Positions 23,497 to 31,197 of a stretch of DNA of 33,284 nucleotides are shown piece by piece. The position numbers and the translations under genes were made by a program. The DNA is from an uncultured Planctomycetaceae bacterium. Lineage in GTDB: Bacteria; Planctomycetota; Planctomycetia; Planctomycetales; Planctomycetaceae. The first letter of the stretch is position 1. Every line of letters starts with the position of its first letter. The stretch covers positions 1 to 33,284 of the forward strand of contig CAIYBH010000175.1 of the NCBI GenBank assembly GCA_903924405.1, read 5' to 3'. The notes beneath the pieces were generated by a model that saw only the letters and a program-made list of their open reading frames with translations, ran no database searches and was not told the origin of the DNA.

Positions 23497-24255
23497 ATGA
23501 ACTGGACAGATCTGACATGGCCGGAAATCCAGGCTCTGGCGCCTGACACCCCCGTAGTATTTCCAGTTGCAGCCATTGAGCAGCATGGGCATCACCTGCC
23601 CGTAGCGACGGACAGCATGTTGTTGGGGGAAGTTGTGCGACGGCTGAGCATCAGCCTGAATCAGCAGGTGCTGTTTGCCCCCCTGCAATGGCTCGGTAAT
23701 TCCGACCATCACATGGATTTCTCCGGAACCATTTCTGCACGGCCTCGCAGCTACCTGGATCTGCTCAACGAGCAAATTGATACGGCTCTGGCGCATGGCT
23801 TTCGGCGGATTGTGTTTCTGAACGGGCACGGGGGCAATATTGTTCCCGGTAAGCAGGCCGTTTTTGAGGCTCGTCAACGATTTCGGCAACGCACGGACCT
23901 GCTGCTGCTGTTCGCCACCTACTGGGATTTTGCAAGACCGTGGGAGTCCCGTGCAGACCTGGTCCAGCGTTCGATGGGCCATGCCTGTGAGTGGGAGACC
24001 TCCATGATTCTCCGAATCGCCCCGCATCTCGTGAAGGACGTACAGAATCTGGAAACGGTTCCTGTTGACTTTGGGTTTGAACCGGCCTACCGCGGCTGGA
24101 CAACAAAGGATCGCACTCGACCCGGCCACATGGGATCTCCGCAATTTGCTTCGGCTGAAAAGGGTGAGCATCTGTTTGCGGAATTCACTCGGGGCGCAGA
24201 GGACTTTCTGAAGCAGGTGGCCGCATGGGACGGAAGCTTTCTGGCGCACTCATAG
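23497..24255 (+). CDS. Creatininase-family amidohydrolase
   Basis: A 252-residue metal-dependent amidohydrolase of the creatininase/MftE fold, acting on cyclic or terminal amides; the substrate is unknown. Metal-site motifs are intact: IEQHGHHLP at 27-35 (Glu28, His30), TDSM with Asp39, FLNGHGGN at 107-114 (His111), and CEWETS at 164-169. The ATG at 23497 has AGGTGA 6 nt upstream; a GTG two codons earlier is an alternative. It lies 132 nt after rnpA and is followed at 15 nt by the second copy of the 154-bp structured repeat. Confidence 0.9.
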   Translation: MNWTDLTWPEIQALAPDTPVVFPVAAIEQHGHHLPVATDSMLLGEVVRRLSISLNQQVLFAPLQWLGNSDHHMDFSGTISARPRSYLDLLNEQIDTALAHGFRRIVFLNGHGGNIVPGKQAVFEARQRFRQRTDLLLLFATYWDFARPWESRADLVQRSMGHACEWETSMILRIAPHLVKDVQNLETVPVDFGFEPAYRGWTTKDRTRPGHMGSPQFASAEKGEHLFAEFTRGAEDFLKQVAAWDGSFLAHS

Positions 24256-24269
24256 TGCCCTGCTCGCCA

Positions 24270-24423
24270 GATGGTGAAACGATGTTTATCCCTGGAATCG
24301 TCGCGTTTCGCTCCAACGAAACGACCGCCCGGGATTTTACCTCGCGCATTCCGGGAACAAACATTTCGACGAAATCAAGCAAAAAACGCCCCTGATTTTC
24401 CAGATTGCCATCGTGTCGCCATC
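24270..24423 (+). repeat. 154-bp structured repeat, copy B
   Basis: Colinear with copy A at 1896-2049, same length and orientation. The ends pair over 15 positions (GATGGTGAAACGATG with CATCGTGTCGCCATC), with one U-G wobble and one mismatch. The inner hairpin CGTTTCG/CGAAACG (24304-24310, 24317-24323) is identical to copy A, though the loop differs. The second stem pairs G at 24331 with C at 24352, where copy A has T and A, a compensatory change. A 9-bp direct repeat GCCCTGCTC flanks the element (24257-24265 and 24427-24435), which could be a target-site duplication. It starts 15 nt after the creatininase stop. Beyond it, to 24639, nothing is recognised. Confidence 0.72.
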
Positions 24424-24639
24424 CCGGCCCTGCTCTACCGATGGCGAGACAATTCAAAACGAACAATCGGCGGCGTTTTTTGTTGACTCGGCAAGTCGTT
24501 GCGTTCCTCGTTGCAGCTGCACAGAGAACGGAGACCATTTTCAGTCAGGTGAGCTGTGATCCTCGGCAAGGTCGTACCTGATCCCGCCTTTCGGCCGCGC
24601 TGAATTGATGTCCGTATGGCGAGTTTCCGAAGCTGCATT

Positions 24640-25164
24640 TCACGGCATCAGTCTGTGAAGGCCGCGTTTTGCGCGCTGCTGATTGACCATCGCCAGAGCA
24701 TCGGGGACGCGAGCGATGAAGCGAACAAGCTGTGATGTCGAGCAGCTGAGGGCGGCGGCGGCGGCTCGCACGTCATATTCTCTCGCGTCAACGGCATCCA
24801 GCGCTTCGGCCAGCAGTGCGGGAAAGTCGTCGTGTCGTTCGTTGCAGACGATTCGTTGTTCGCGGCAGCGCTGTGACCATAGTTGTGAAGGCAGGATCAC
24901 AAACGAGTTGACCGTGCGAATTCCAACAGCCAGCAGGATTCGCAGGCGAAACACGGCCTCACGTCGGTTGGCGTCCTGGCTTCGGCGTTCTGCAGCGAAG
25001 GCGGTCAGCCCACTGGGTTGATGCACCAGTTCAATCGCTGTTTCCACTTTGTTGCGATGCTGTCCGCCCGGACCGCTGTGTCGCGTTCGGCGCATCAGAC
25101 ACTGTTCCAGCAGTCGCTCTTCGTTCCACGTGCTGGGGTGACTGATCCTGTCCGGGAGATTCAT
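24640..25164 (-). CDS. Release-factor-like protein with GGQ domain
   Basis: A 174-residue protein with the class-I release-factor catalytic domain but no codon-recognition domain. The GGQ motif lies at 33-35 in HSGPGGQHRNKVETAIEL, followed by the conserved helix RRSQDANRREAVFRLR. Such short proteins (ArfB/YaeJ-like and related) hydrolyse peptidyl-tRNA on stalled ribosomes. Instead of the basic unstructured tail of ArfB, the C-terminal 60 residues look helical (ALLAEALDAVDAREYDVRAA, SQLVRFIARVPDAL), so it may be a different subtype. The ATG at 25164 has GGTGA 4 nt upstream. It is divergent from mch. Confidence 0.85.
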   Translation of the reverse strand: MNLPDRISHPSTWNEERLLEQCLMRRTRHSGPGGQHRNKVETAIELVHQPSGLTAFAAERRSQDANRREAVFRLRILLAVGIRTVNSFVILPSQLWSQRCREQRIVCNERHDDFPALLAEALDAVDAREYDVRAAAAALSCSTSQLVRFIARVPDALAMVNQQRAKRGLHRLMP

Positions 25165-25507
25165 CCTGTCACCAATTCGGGAAACCGGTCGATTTGAAAG
25201 AGACTGAGTATGACACGGAAACGGGACGTATGACGAACGCGATTCGTCAGAGCAGAATGATTGCGATGCAGTGGCTACCCCTGCATTTTTAACACGTGGC
25301 AGAACTGTGTGGAAGCGAGCTGTTGGCCGATGGATTTGTTATCCCACCTGTCGCAGATTGCAGAAGCGCTGCGTGACTCCCGGACATGTTGTCGATACAC
25401 TGAATCGTTCTGCAATGCACCCCGGCAGACAGCCGCCGTTTCCCGGGGCGTTTGCGAGCGATGGTGCTGATCCGTTCAGTGTGGCCTTCTATTCATTCCG
25501 AGATCAA
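25165..25507. other. Divergent gap before mch
   Basis: This must hold promoters for the release-factor-like gene and mch. The mch frame stays open to 25271 but the extra residues look non-coding. Apart from the terminator-like hairpin at 25266-25290, nothing is recognised. Confidence 0.45.
25266..25290 (+). terminator. Intrinsic-terminator-like hairpin in the mch leader
   Basis: ATGCAG (25266-25271) pairs perfectly with CTGCAT (25281-25286) around a 9-nt loop, followed by TTTT. The last plus-strand gene upstream ended a kilobase away, so it may be an attenuator of mch, a small-RNA terminator, or chance. Confidence 0.35.
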
Positions 25508-26464
25508 ATGACGATTTCCAGCCTGATCCCCAACCTCAATCTTCGTGCTGCCGAATTAATAAATACTGCCAGAGAGCATGCTGCTGTTCTGGGGCTGCAA
25601 CGTTTGCATGTTGCCGGGACGGAAATCCTTGACTTTGGAGTGGCCGCGAGTGGTGGGCTTGAGGCTGGGCTGTTGTTGTCCCGTCTGTGCTTTGCTGATC
25701 TTGCGGATGTCAGCCTGGCACCACCGGATGGCAGTCTGCCGCTGCCCCGCGTCTGCGTACGGACAGATCATCCGGTGGCTGCCTGTCTCTGCAGTCAGTA
25801 CGCTGGCTGGAAGATTCAGACGGATGACTATTTCGCCATGGGTTCCGGTCCGATGCGCGCTGTGGCAAGGCATGAGGAATTGTTTCAGATCCTGCCGGAA
25901 ACTGAGAATGGTCTTGTGGCAGTCGGTGTGCTGGAGTCCGGAGAGATTCCTTCAGCGAGTGCGATTCAGGCCATTCGGGAGGAGCTCCCTGAGGATTGCT
26001 CGCTGATGCTGGCCGTGGCCCGCACTGCGTCTCAGGCCGGGACACTGCAGGTGGTTGCACGTTCTGTGGAAACAGCGCTGCACAAACTGCATGCCCTGCA
26101 TTTTCCACTGGAGACGATTGTCAGTGGCATGGGGGTTGCGCCTTTGCCACCAGTGGCTAAAAATGATCTGCAGGGAATCGGACGAACAAACGACTCGATC
26201 CTGTATGGTGCGACGGTGAGTCTGTGGGTTCGCTGTGAGGATGAACTGATCAGTTCGATTGGTCCCCGAGTCCCTTCAGGGGCGTCCGCGTCGCATGGAC
26301 AGACGTTCCTGTCGTTGTTCAAAGCGGCCAATCATGATTTTTATGCCATGGACGCAGCGTTGTTCAGTCCTGCGGTGGTTGTCTTTCACAATCTCCGCAC
26401 CGGCCGGACGTTTCAATTCGGTAGTCTGGTTCCCGGACTGCTTCAGGAATCCTTCGGCCTGTGA
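25508..26464 (+). CDS. mch: Methenyltetrahydromethanopterin cyclohydrolase
   Basis: A 318-residue enzyme that interconverts methenyl- and formyl-tetrahydromethanopterin, a step of the archaeal-type C1 pathway also found in methylotrophs and Planctomycetes. Strong family stretches are LNLRAAELINTAREHAAVLG, AGTEILDFGVAASGGLEAG, DDYFAMGSGPMRA, ETIVSGMGVAPLPPVAKND, and GPRVPSGASASHGQ near the end. The ATG at 25508 gives the normal family length; the upstream open frame is discarded. The 3' end overlaps the convergent PLP-enzyme gene by 22 nt. No other H4MPT-pathway gene is in the window, so it is a stand-alone locus here. Confidence 0.94.
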   Translation: MTISSLIPNLNLRAAELINTAREHAAVLGLQRLHVAGTEILDFGVAASGGLEAGLLLSRLCFADLADVSLAPPDGSLPLPRVCVRTDHPVAACLCSQYAGWKIQTDDYFAMGSGPMRAVARHEELFQILPETENGLVAVGVLESGEIPSASAIQAIREELPEDCSLMLAVARTASQAGTLQVVARSVETALHKLHALHFPLETIVSGMGVAPLPPVAKNDLQGIGRTNDSILYGATVSLWVRCEDELISSIGPRVPSGASASHGQTFLSLFKAANHDFYAMDAALFSPAVVVFHNLRTGRTFQFGSLVPGLLQESFGL

Positions 26465-27663
26465 TCTGAAGCCGGCAAAGAAGCCTCCTGTGCCAGGATG
26501 TCTTTCACAGCATCAACACAGACCTGCAACTGGTCCGCTGTGTTGTAAAGGTGCGCTGAGAGTCTCAGGAATCGATGGCCATTCCATGAACCGGTCAGCA
26601 CTTCCGCGCCAATTCTTTCCCGCAGTGCCGTTTGCAGGCTGTCGGGATGCCCGTGGTACCCGGGTTTCCAGCCCGGTGACTGTGGCAGTTCGACAGCAAC
26701 CATGCTCACAAAATCGGACTCTTCAGGTGTGCAGAAGCTACCAATACCGGGGATCTTCAGCAGTTGTTGTCGTGCCGTGACCAGAAGTGAGTGTGAATAG
26801 CTGCGATATTCCCTCAGTCGCTCCGGTGTGAAAAATCTGACGGCGTCAGCGAGCGCTAGTAAGGGGGCTGGATCACGAGTGCCAAGCCACTGCAGACTGT
26901 CTTTCCACGATGCCGGGTGACCGGCAATACTGCCTCCCCAGCTGATGATGGGGGTTTTCAATTCAGAAAGGCGACGGGGGTGGGCCCAGAGAAATCCGCT
27001 CCCAAACGGGCCGCATAACCACTTGTGACCACTGGCACAGTAGTAGTCGCAGCCGAGCTCATTCAGGTTGATGTCCAGCATGGCCAGTGCATGTGGTCCG
27101 TCCACACAGACCGGTATCCGGTGTCGCCTCGCCATCCGGCAGATCTCAGCAACTGGCAGTACACACGCGGTCGCTGACGTCACGTGACTCACCACAATCA
27201 ACCGAGTTCGTGGGGTGATTGCTGCCTCAATTGCCTGAACCGTGCCAGCTGTTGCAGGGGGAAATGGCAAGACTGCAGTCGTCGTACGAGCGTTAGCTTT
27301 TCGACAAGCCGCCTGCCAGATGTTCCTGACCGCGCCGTATTCGTGATCCGTCAGCAGGATTTCGTCACCGTCAGTCAGTTGCAGACTGCTGGCGACGATA
27401 TTCATGGCCACGGTGGCATTGTCGATCAGAACCATGCGGTCCGGCTGCGTCTTCAGAAATGCAGCCACAACAGCCGTGGCATGGTCCAGTTCCGTTTCCA
27501 TTTCACGACAGTAGAACCGCATCGGCTGCTGTTCAAGTCTGCGGCTCCATGCTTCACGCGCTGCAGAAACGGGCTCGGGGGAAGGACCAAACGATCCGTG
27601 GTTCAGATACAGGGATTCCGGATCGATCTTCCAGAAACCAGCCAGTGGGTGAGGTGCTGCCAT
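26443..27663 (-). CDS. Aminotransferase class V-fold PLP enzyme (isopenicillin N epimerase-like)
   Basis: A 406-residue fold-type I PLP enzyme. YLNHGSFGPSPEPV (19-32) is the usual N-terminus of the isopenicillin-N-epimerase-like group. DNATVAMNIVASSL (81-94) binds the cofactor phosphate. Asp188 in CVDGPHA contacts the PLP nitrogen, and Lys214 in SGHKWLCGP is the Schiff-base lysine. The reaction could be epimerisation or cysteine-desulfurase-like; the substrate is unknown. The ATG at 27663 has AAGGA 9 nt upstream. It lies 78 nt after the alpha/beta hydrolase gene on the same strand and may share its transcript. Its 3' end overlaps mch tail-to-tail. Confidence 0.9.
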   Translation of the reverse strand: MAAPHPLAGFWKIDPESLYLNHGSFGPSPEPVSAAREAWSRRLEQQPMRFYCREMETELDHATAVVAAFLKTQPDRMVLIDNATVAMNIVASSLQLTDGDEILLTDHEYGAVRNIWQAACRKANARTTTAVLPFPPATAGTVQAIEAAITPRTRLIVVSHVTSATACVLPVAEICRMARRHRIPVCVDGPHALAMLDINLNELGCDYYCASGHKWLCGPFGSGFLWAHPRRLSELKTPIISWGGSIAGHPASWKDSLQWLGTRDPAPLLALADAVRFFTPERLREYRSYSHSLLVTARQQLLKIPGIGSFCTPEESDFVSMVAVELPQSPGWKPGYHGHPDSLQTALRERIGAEVLTGSWNGHRFLRLSAHLYNTADQLQVCVDAVKDILAQEASLPASDHRPKDS

Positions 27664-27741
27664 GAAATCTGTTCCTTGCTCAATCCTTTTCTGAGGATTC
27701 GCGGTCGTTCTCCTGCCTCAGGCTGATGAACTCGCTGACTG

Positions 27742-28605
27742 TTACAGGGATTCCAGAAATGCACTCACCTGGCCGGCAACTTCAGAACGAACCTGCCAGT
27801 GCAGCAGATGTCCGACTGAGGGGAAATCAAGCCGTATCATGCTGGGTGTCAGTTGCTGCAGTTGGCGAGCGTTTTCCTCGGAAAGCATGCCACCCATGTC
27901 CGGATTGCCACGAAGCAGCAGCAAGGGACAGCGAATGGAACTGAAGACCCGCGTATAGTCGTAATCGCTCAGCCAATGCTCCTGCAGGATGCTGTCCATG
28001 ACGGCTGGGTCCAGTTCTCTGATGCAGGCTGCGGAAAATCGCAGTGAGACGCTGTCACGAACATCCCGAATGCGAAGCTGACGACCATCCGACCAGGACT
28101 TCACGATTTCGTTTCCAAATCCATCAGCAAGTTCACTAATCGTCAGATCCAAACGGCCTGCCCAGCGCCGCATGGCCTGGAATACGGGGTGATACTGAGT
28201 TTCCCCGAGCCTTGCCCAGAACTCCGCTGATGGGGGATCTTCCAGAATGACGGCTGTGATTCGCTCCGGACGCTCAGCGGCCGCAGCGGCAGAAACCAGT
28301 GCCCCCAGTGAGTGTCCATACAGAATCACGGGGGCTGGCAGAGCGTCGATCGCTGCCACCGCATCGCGGACGTAGTCAATAACTCGGTAGGCCACATTGG
28401 CACGTCCCGACGATCCATGTCCGCGAAAGTCCAGTGCCCGGACATGAAACCGTTCCGGAAACATCATGGCGAGCGAGGAGAATGTTCGGCCTGCCCGACC
28501 AACTCCGTGCAGCATCAGCAGACTTTCCTGACCGCTGGTTCGCAATGACGAAAGGCGAACTCCAACACCATCGCTGGTTGTGATGACCTGTGAATTCAGT
28601 CCCAT
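27742..28605 (-). CDS. Alpha/beta-fold hydrolase
   Basis: A 287-residue alpha/beta hydrolase without a signal peptide. The oxyanion motif MLHGVGRAG lies at 31-39, and DFRGHGSSG at 59-67. The nucleophile elbow is YGHSLGA with Ser99. The acid is probably the Asp in GNPDMGG, and the base the His in SVGHLLHW near the C-terminus. The set is that of a small-molecule esterase, lipase-like or C-C hydrolase; the substrate is unknown. It lies between a phosphatase gene and a PLP-enzyme gene on the same strand. Confidence 0.9.
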   Translation of the reverse strand: MGLNSQVITTSDGVGVRLSSLRTSGQESLLMLHGVGRAGRTFSSLAMMFPERFHVRALDFRGHGSSGRANVAYRVIDYVRDAVAAIDALPAPVILYGHSLGALVSAAAAAERPERITAVILEDPPSAEFWARLGETQYHPVFQAMRRWAGRLDLTISELADGFGNEIVKSWSDGRQLRIRDVRDSVSLRFSAACIRELDPAVMDSILQEHWLSDYDYTRVFSSIRCPLLLLRGNPDMGGMLSEENARQLQQLTPSMIRLDFPSVGHLLHWQVRSEVAGQVSAFLESL

Positions 28606-28812
28606 GGTTTTTCCCGAAAATCGAATCGCTGATGCCTGTGGTGATCTATTGTGGCTTACGCACCGCCAGAAAGGTTGTTGACCAGACAGGTTTTAAAAAG
28701 AGACACAGAGACAGTCGGCGATCGCCTTTTTGCCGAACTGTGAGCAGGCGAATTCGGATGATGGAAACAGGTCGACGGGTGACTGGAATTTGAAACGCGT
28801 GTTCCCGACGTC

Positions 28813-29748
28813 TCAGTCCGCATATCGTACCGGATTCCAGTCCCGGGCGAGGTCACAGAGTCTCTGCAGGACTTCGCGATTCTCACTGCAGGCCACGATG
28901 CCCGGATATCGCAGCATCCCGGCACGCTCGTCCAGCCAGAGTGACCGATAATGCACTGGTTCGCCGTTATGTACCCAGACCGCGTCGCCCCCACGGACCC
29001 GCGCGATATGCATCGAGACCGGAAAGTCATAGATATTGGGGGAGTGAATCAGAGAGCCGACGTATTCGCCCATCGCTGTCAGTGGGTAGATGCTGCCCTG
29101 CATTTCGTCAGACGTGCGACCGGCCAGCCTGCCGGAGTTCCAGGAAAGCTGATCGACCTCCCGGGCCCTTTGAGTGTCGCGTTGCTGAAAACCAATCAGA
29201 TAGATACCCGGCCCGGGATCCGCTGGTGGTGATGAGACATCCGGCAGTGAATCCAGAACGACCCGTGCCGTACGGTCCGGATCGTCCGGACCACAGACAA
29301 TTCGGTTTCCTGACACTTCAACCCACGTTCCCGCCGGTCCCATTTCTGGTGCAAACACCAGCGAGTACAGGGGTGTGGTGTTGTTATGAAGATGACAGAT
29401 GATGGAATAGCCGTTCCCGTTTCTGTCGCGATACTGCTTTGTGCCATCAATCGGATCGATAGCGATTGATAACGGGCTCGATTGGGAGAAGCGATCCATA
29501 TCTCCCGTGGATTCCTCACCCTGTACGCGGCACGTTCGAAGAATTGGATCCGCGTCCCTGAGTGCAGCAATCAGCAGCTCCTGAACTGTCAGATCGGCCA
29601 GAGTCAGTGCGTCGGTGTTGGCGTTGCCGGAGGACTTGCTCTGGATCGTGATGTTGTGCTGCCGCATGCGACGGGCAATCGCACCACCCCATCTCATCAC
29701 TGCCGGTAAACTTTCCTTCAACGCTTCAATAATCCGATTCTCATCCAC
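28813..29748 (-). CDS. Inositol-monophosphatase-family phosphatase (3'(2'),5'-bisphosphate nucleotidase-like)
   Basis: A metal-dependent phosphatase of the IMPase/CysQ superfamily, about 311 residues. Metal-site motifs are GEES at 77-80 and AIDPIDGTKQY at 96-106. The C-terminal WD motif is changed to IYDFPVSMHIAR. CysQ relatives remove the 3'-phosphate of PAP in sulfur assimilation, but inositol or sugar phosphates are equally possible. The GTG at 29748 is chosen because GGAG lies 9 nt upstream. An ATG at 29838 would add 30 residues that look non-coding and has AAAGGG immediately adjacent. It is the first of three same-strand genes, followed by the hydrolase at 207 nt. Confidence 0.85.
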   Translation of the reverse strand: MDENRIIEALKESLPAVMRWGGAIARRMRQHNITIQSKSSGNANTDALTLADLTVQELLIAALRDADPILRTCRVQGEESTGDMDRFSQSSPLSIAIDPIDGTKQYRDRNGNGYSIICHLHNNTTPLYSLVFAPEMGPAGTWVEVSGNRIVCGPDDPDRTARVVLDSLPDVSSPPADPGPGIYLIGFQQRDTQRAREVDQLSWNSGRLAGRTSDEMQGSIYPLTAMGEYVGSLIHSPNIYDFPVSMHIARVRGGDAVWVHNGEPVHYRSLWLDERAGMLRYPGIVACSENREVLQRLCDLARDWNPVRYAD

Positions 29749-29927
29749 GAAGAACGACTCCACGCTTGAGCTAACATGTGTCTGGCAATCACTGGCGACA
29801 TTCCCGACGCGGATACCCAGGCACGCCCGGATTCGCATCCCTTTGTTTCGCTATGAATAAGCTCAGATTTCAGATTTCAATGGTCACTGATCCTGCAGCA
29901 GAGGGCTGACTGAAGTGCAGTGGAAGT

Positions 29928-30827
29928 TCATTCCGAGGTCACAGATTCCCCTGGCCCGCCACCAGAACCCTTCTCTGCTGATGTGGCCTGTTCGGATACG
30001 GACTCAGGCACATCTTCAATCTGCCATGAATACCAGCGGCCCATCGCGTGCCCCGCCAGTACCGCCGCCAGATATCCGATCCCGGACGGGTCCCCGAAGG
30101 CACCGCCTACGTAACTGCCATAGGCAGGGTAAAGCAGATTGTACGCCTCCCGTTGAGCGGCTGCATCTCCAAAGCTTTGAAACCAGGTCAGAGCATCCTC
30201 AGTCGCTCTGGCTTCATGAATCAAAGCCACTCCCGGGATCAGGTAGGCTGCGGCCCACGTCCCCTTCCATTTTCTGCGGGCGAAATCCTTCGCATGACCG
30301 CCTTCATGAACGGCAATCGCTGCGGCGTCTGAGTACACATGGATCGTGTTTGTAAAGGGATTGTAATGATCACTACCAAACAGCCGACCAGGAAACAGTG
30401 TTTCACCAGCGACACTCAGAGTTCCCAGTGTGTAACGCCAGCCAGGTCCTACAGAGTCGTTGGCGACCAGTCGACGCCAGTCGTCTCCGGGATCATACTG
30501 ATTCAGACGCACCTTTACGGAATGCAGCTCGTTGGTCTGGAGGTAGGCCGCGAGCTCGGCTTCCGTATTTCGGCTGATACGATGATTCTCAACCCGACGA
30601 TCGAAAAGAATCAGCTTCGCAGGGATTCCCCAGACCCAGCCAAAGCTGTCAAGCACCTTGTTGGGGCGACCACGTTCAATCTGCTGTGTCGTCAGTCGGG
30701 ATAACTTCGATGACGAATAATAAACAGCAGACGACCCCGGCACGTAATGAGACGCTGCACATCCGCCAGCATGGACAAGTAACAGCAGCAGTACGCTCAG
30801 CCGCAGTGCGGGTGAACGAGTCGCCAT
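29928..30827 (-). CDS. Lipoprotein with HEGGH zinc-metallopeptidase motif
   Basis: A 299-residue lipid-anchored protein. The signal sequence is followed by HAGGC (Cys23) as a plausible lipobox. The central part carries AVHEGGHAKDFAR, an HExxH zinc motif (His174, Glu175, His178). About 27 residues later comes HEARATEDA with Glu205 and Glu210 as possible third ligands, the spacing of gluzincin peptidases. A hydrophobic, Gly-rich segment follows (YGSYVGGAFGDPSGIGYLAA). A family name is not recognised, and activity is inferred from the motif. The ATG at 30827 is preferred because GAGGG precedes it at a good distance; other ATGs lie at 30833 and 30878. It is monocistronic. Confidence 0.7.
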   Translation of the reverse strand: MATRSPALRLSVLLLLLVHAGGCAASHYVPGSSAVYYSSSKLSRLTTQQIERGRPNKVLDSFGWVWGIPAKLILFDRRVENHRISRNTEAELAAYLQTNELHSVKVRLNQYDPGDDWRRLVANDSVGPGWRYTLGTLSVAGETLFPGRLFGSDHYNPFTNTIHVYSDAAAIAVHEGGHAKDFARRKWKGTWAAAYLIPGVALIHEARATEDALTWFQSFGDAAAQREAYNLLYPAYGSYVGGAFGDPSGIGYLAAVLAGHAMGRWYSWQIEDVPESVSEQATSAEKGSGGGPGESVTSE

Positions 30828-30924
30828 GTCCATGGCCCTCAAGGACGTATGGTGGTCTGTCTGATCTGAAACTTTCATGCGTGTTAACCCGGAGGTGGGA
30901 TCATCCTGTTCCAGACGACGATCT

Positions 30925-31020
30925 TCAGTCCTGATGTTCGGCGTGAATGAGTGCCCGCGATTCTTCTCGTGTTACGAACTCAGCCGAGCATGCCGGACAG
31001 TTTCCTGCATCGGGATTCAG
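30925..31020 (-). CDS. Possible very short C2H2-like protein or relic
   Basis: A minus-strand open stretch ends with CPACSAEFVTREESRALIHA, then EHQD and a stop. It resembles a C-x2-C...H-x2-H mini zinc finger. The only nearby start with a ribosome site is CTG at 31020 (AGGA 5 nt upstream), so it may be a gene remnant rather than a gene. The rest of the gap between the fabF end and the lipoprotein start shows nothing else. Confidence 0.2.
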   Translation of the reverse strand: MNPDAGNCPACSAEFVTREESRALIHAEHQD

Positions 31021-31197
31021 CGAGGTCCTGAACGAACACCGACGTCTGTAAGGCGGCCTGCACAGACTATGATCTGAAGCCCGCTCAGAACAAGATGGAA
31101 TTCGGGGTTCCCCTGAGCCTGGGGGCGGCGGATTCACGTTTCTCAGGCATTGGGGGGCAGAAACACTGCACACATCGGAAACCTTTGCCGGCCTGCG

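Noticed and set aside
23398..24249. A 283-codon minus-strand frame opposite the creatininase gene
   Set aside because: The plus-strand product has all creatininase metal motifs; this is its shadow.
25271..25507. N-terminal extension of mch by 79 residues
   Set aside because: Extra residues look non-coding, exceed the family length, and contain a terminator-like hairpin at their start.
28709..28744. Hairpin CAGTCGGC/GCCGAACTG near a TTTTT run
   Set aside because: The T-run is inside the loop, not after the stem, so it is not a terminator; probably chance.
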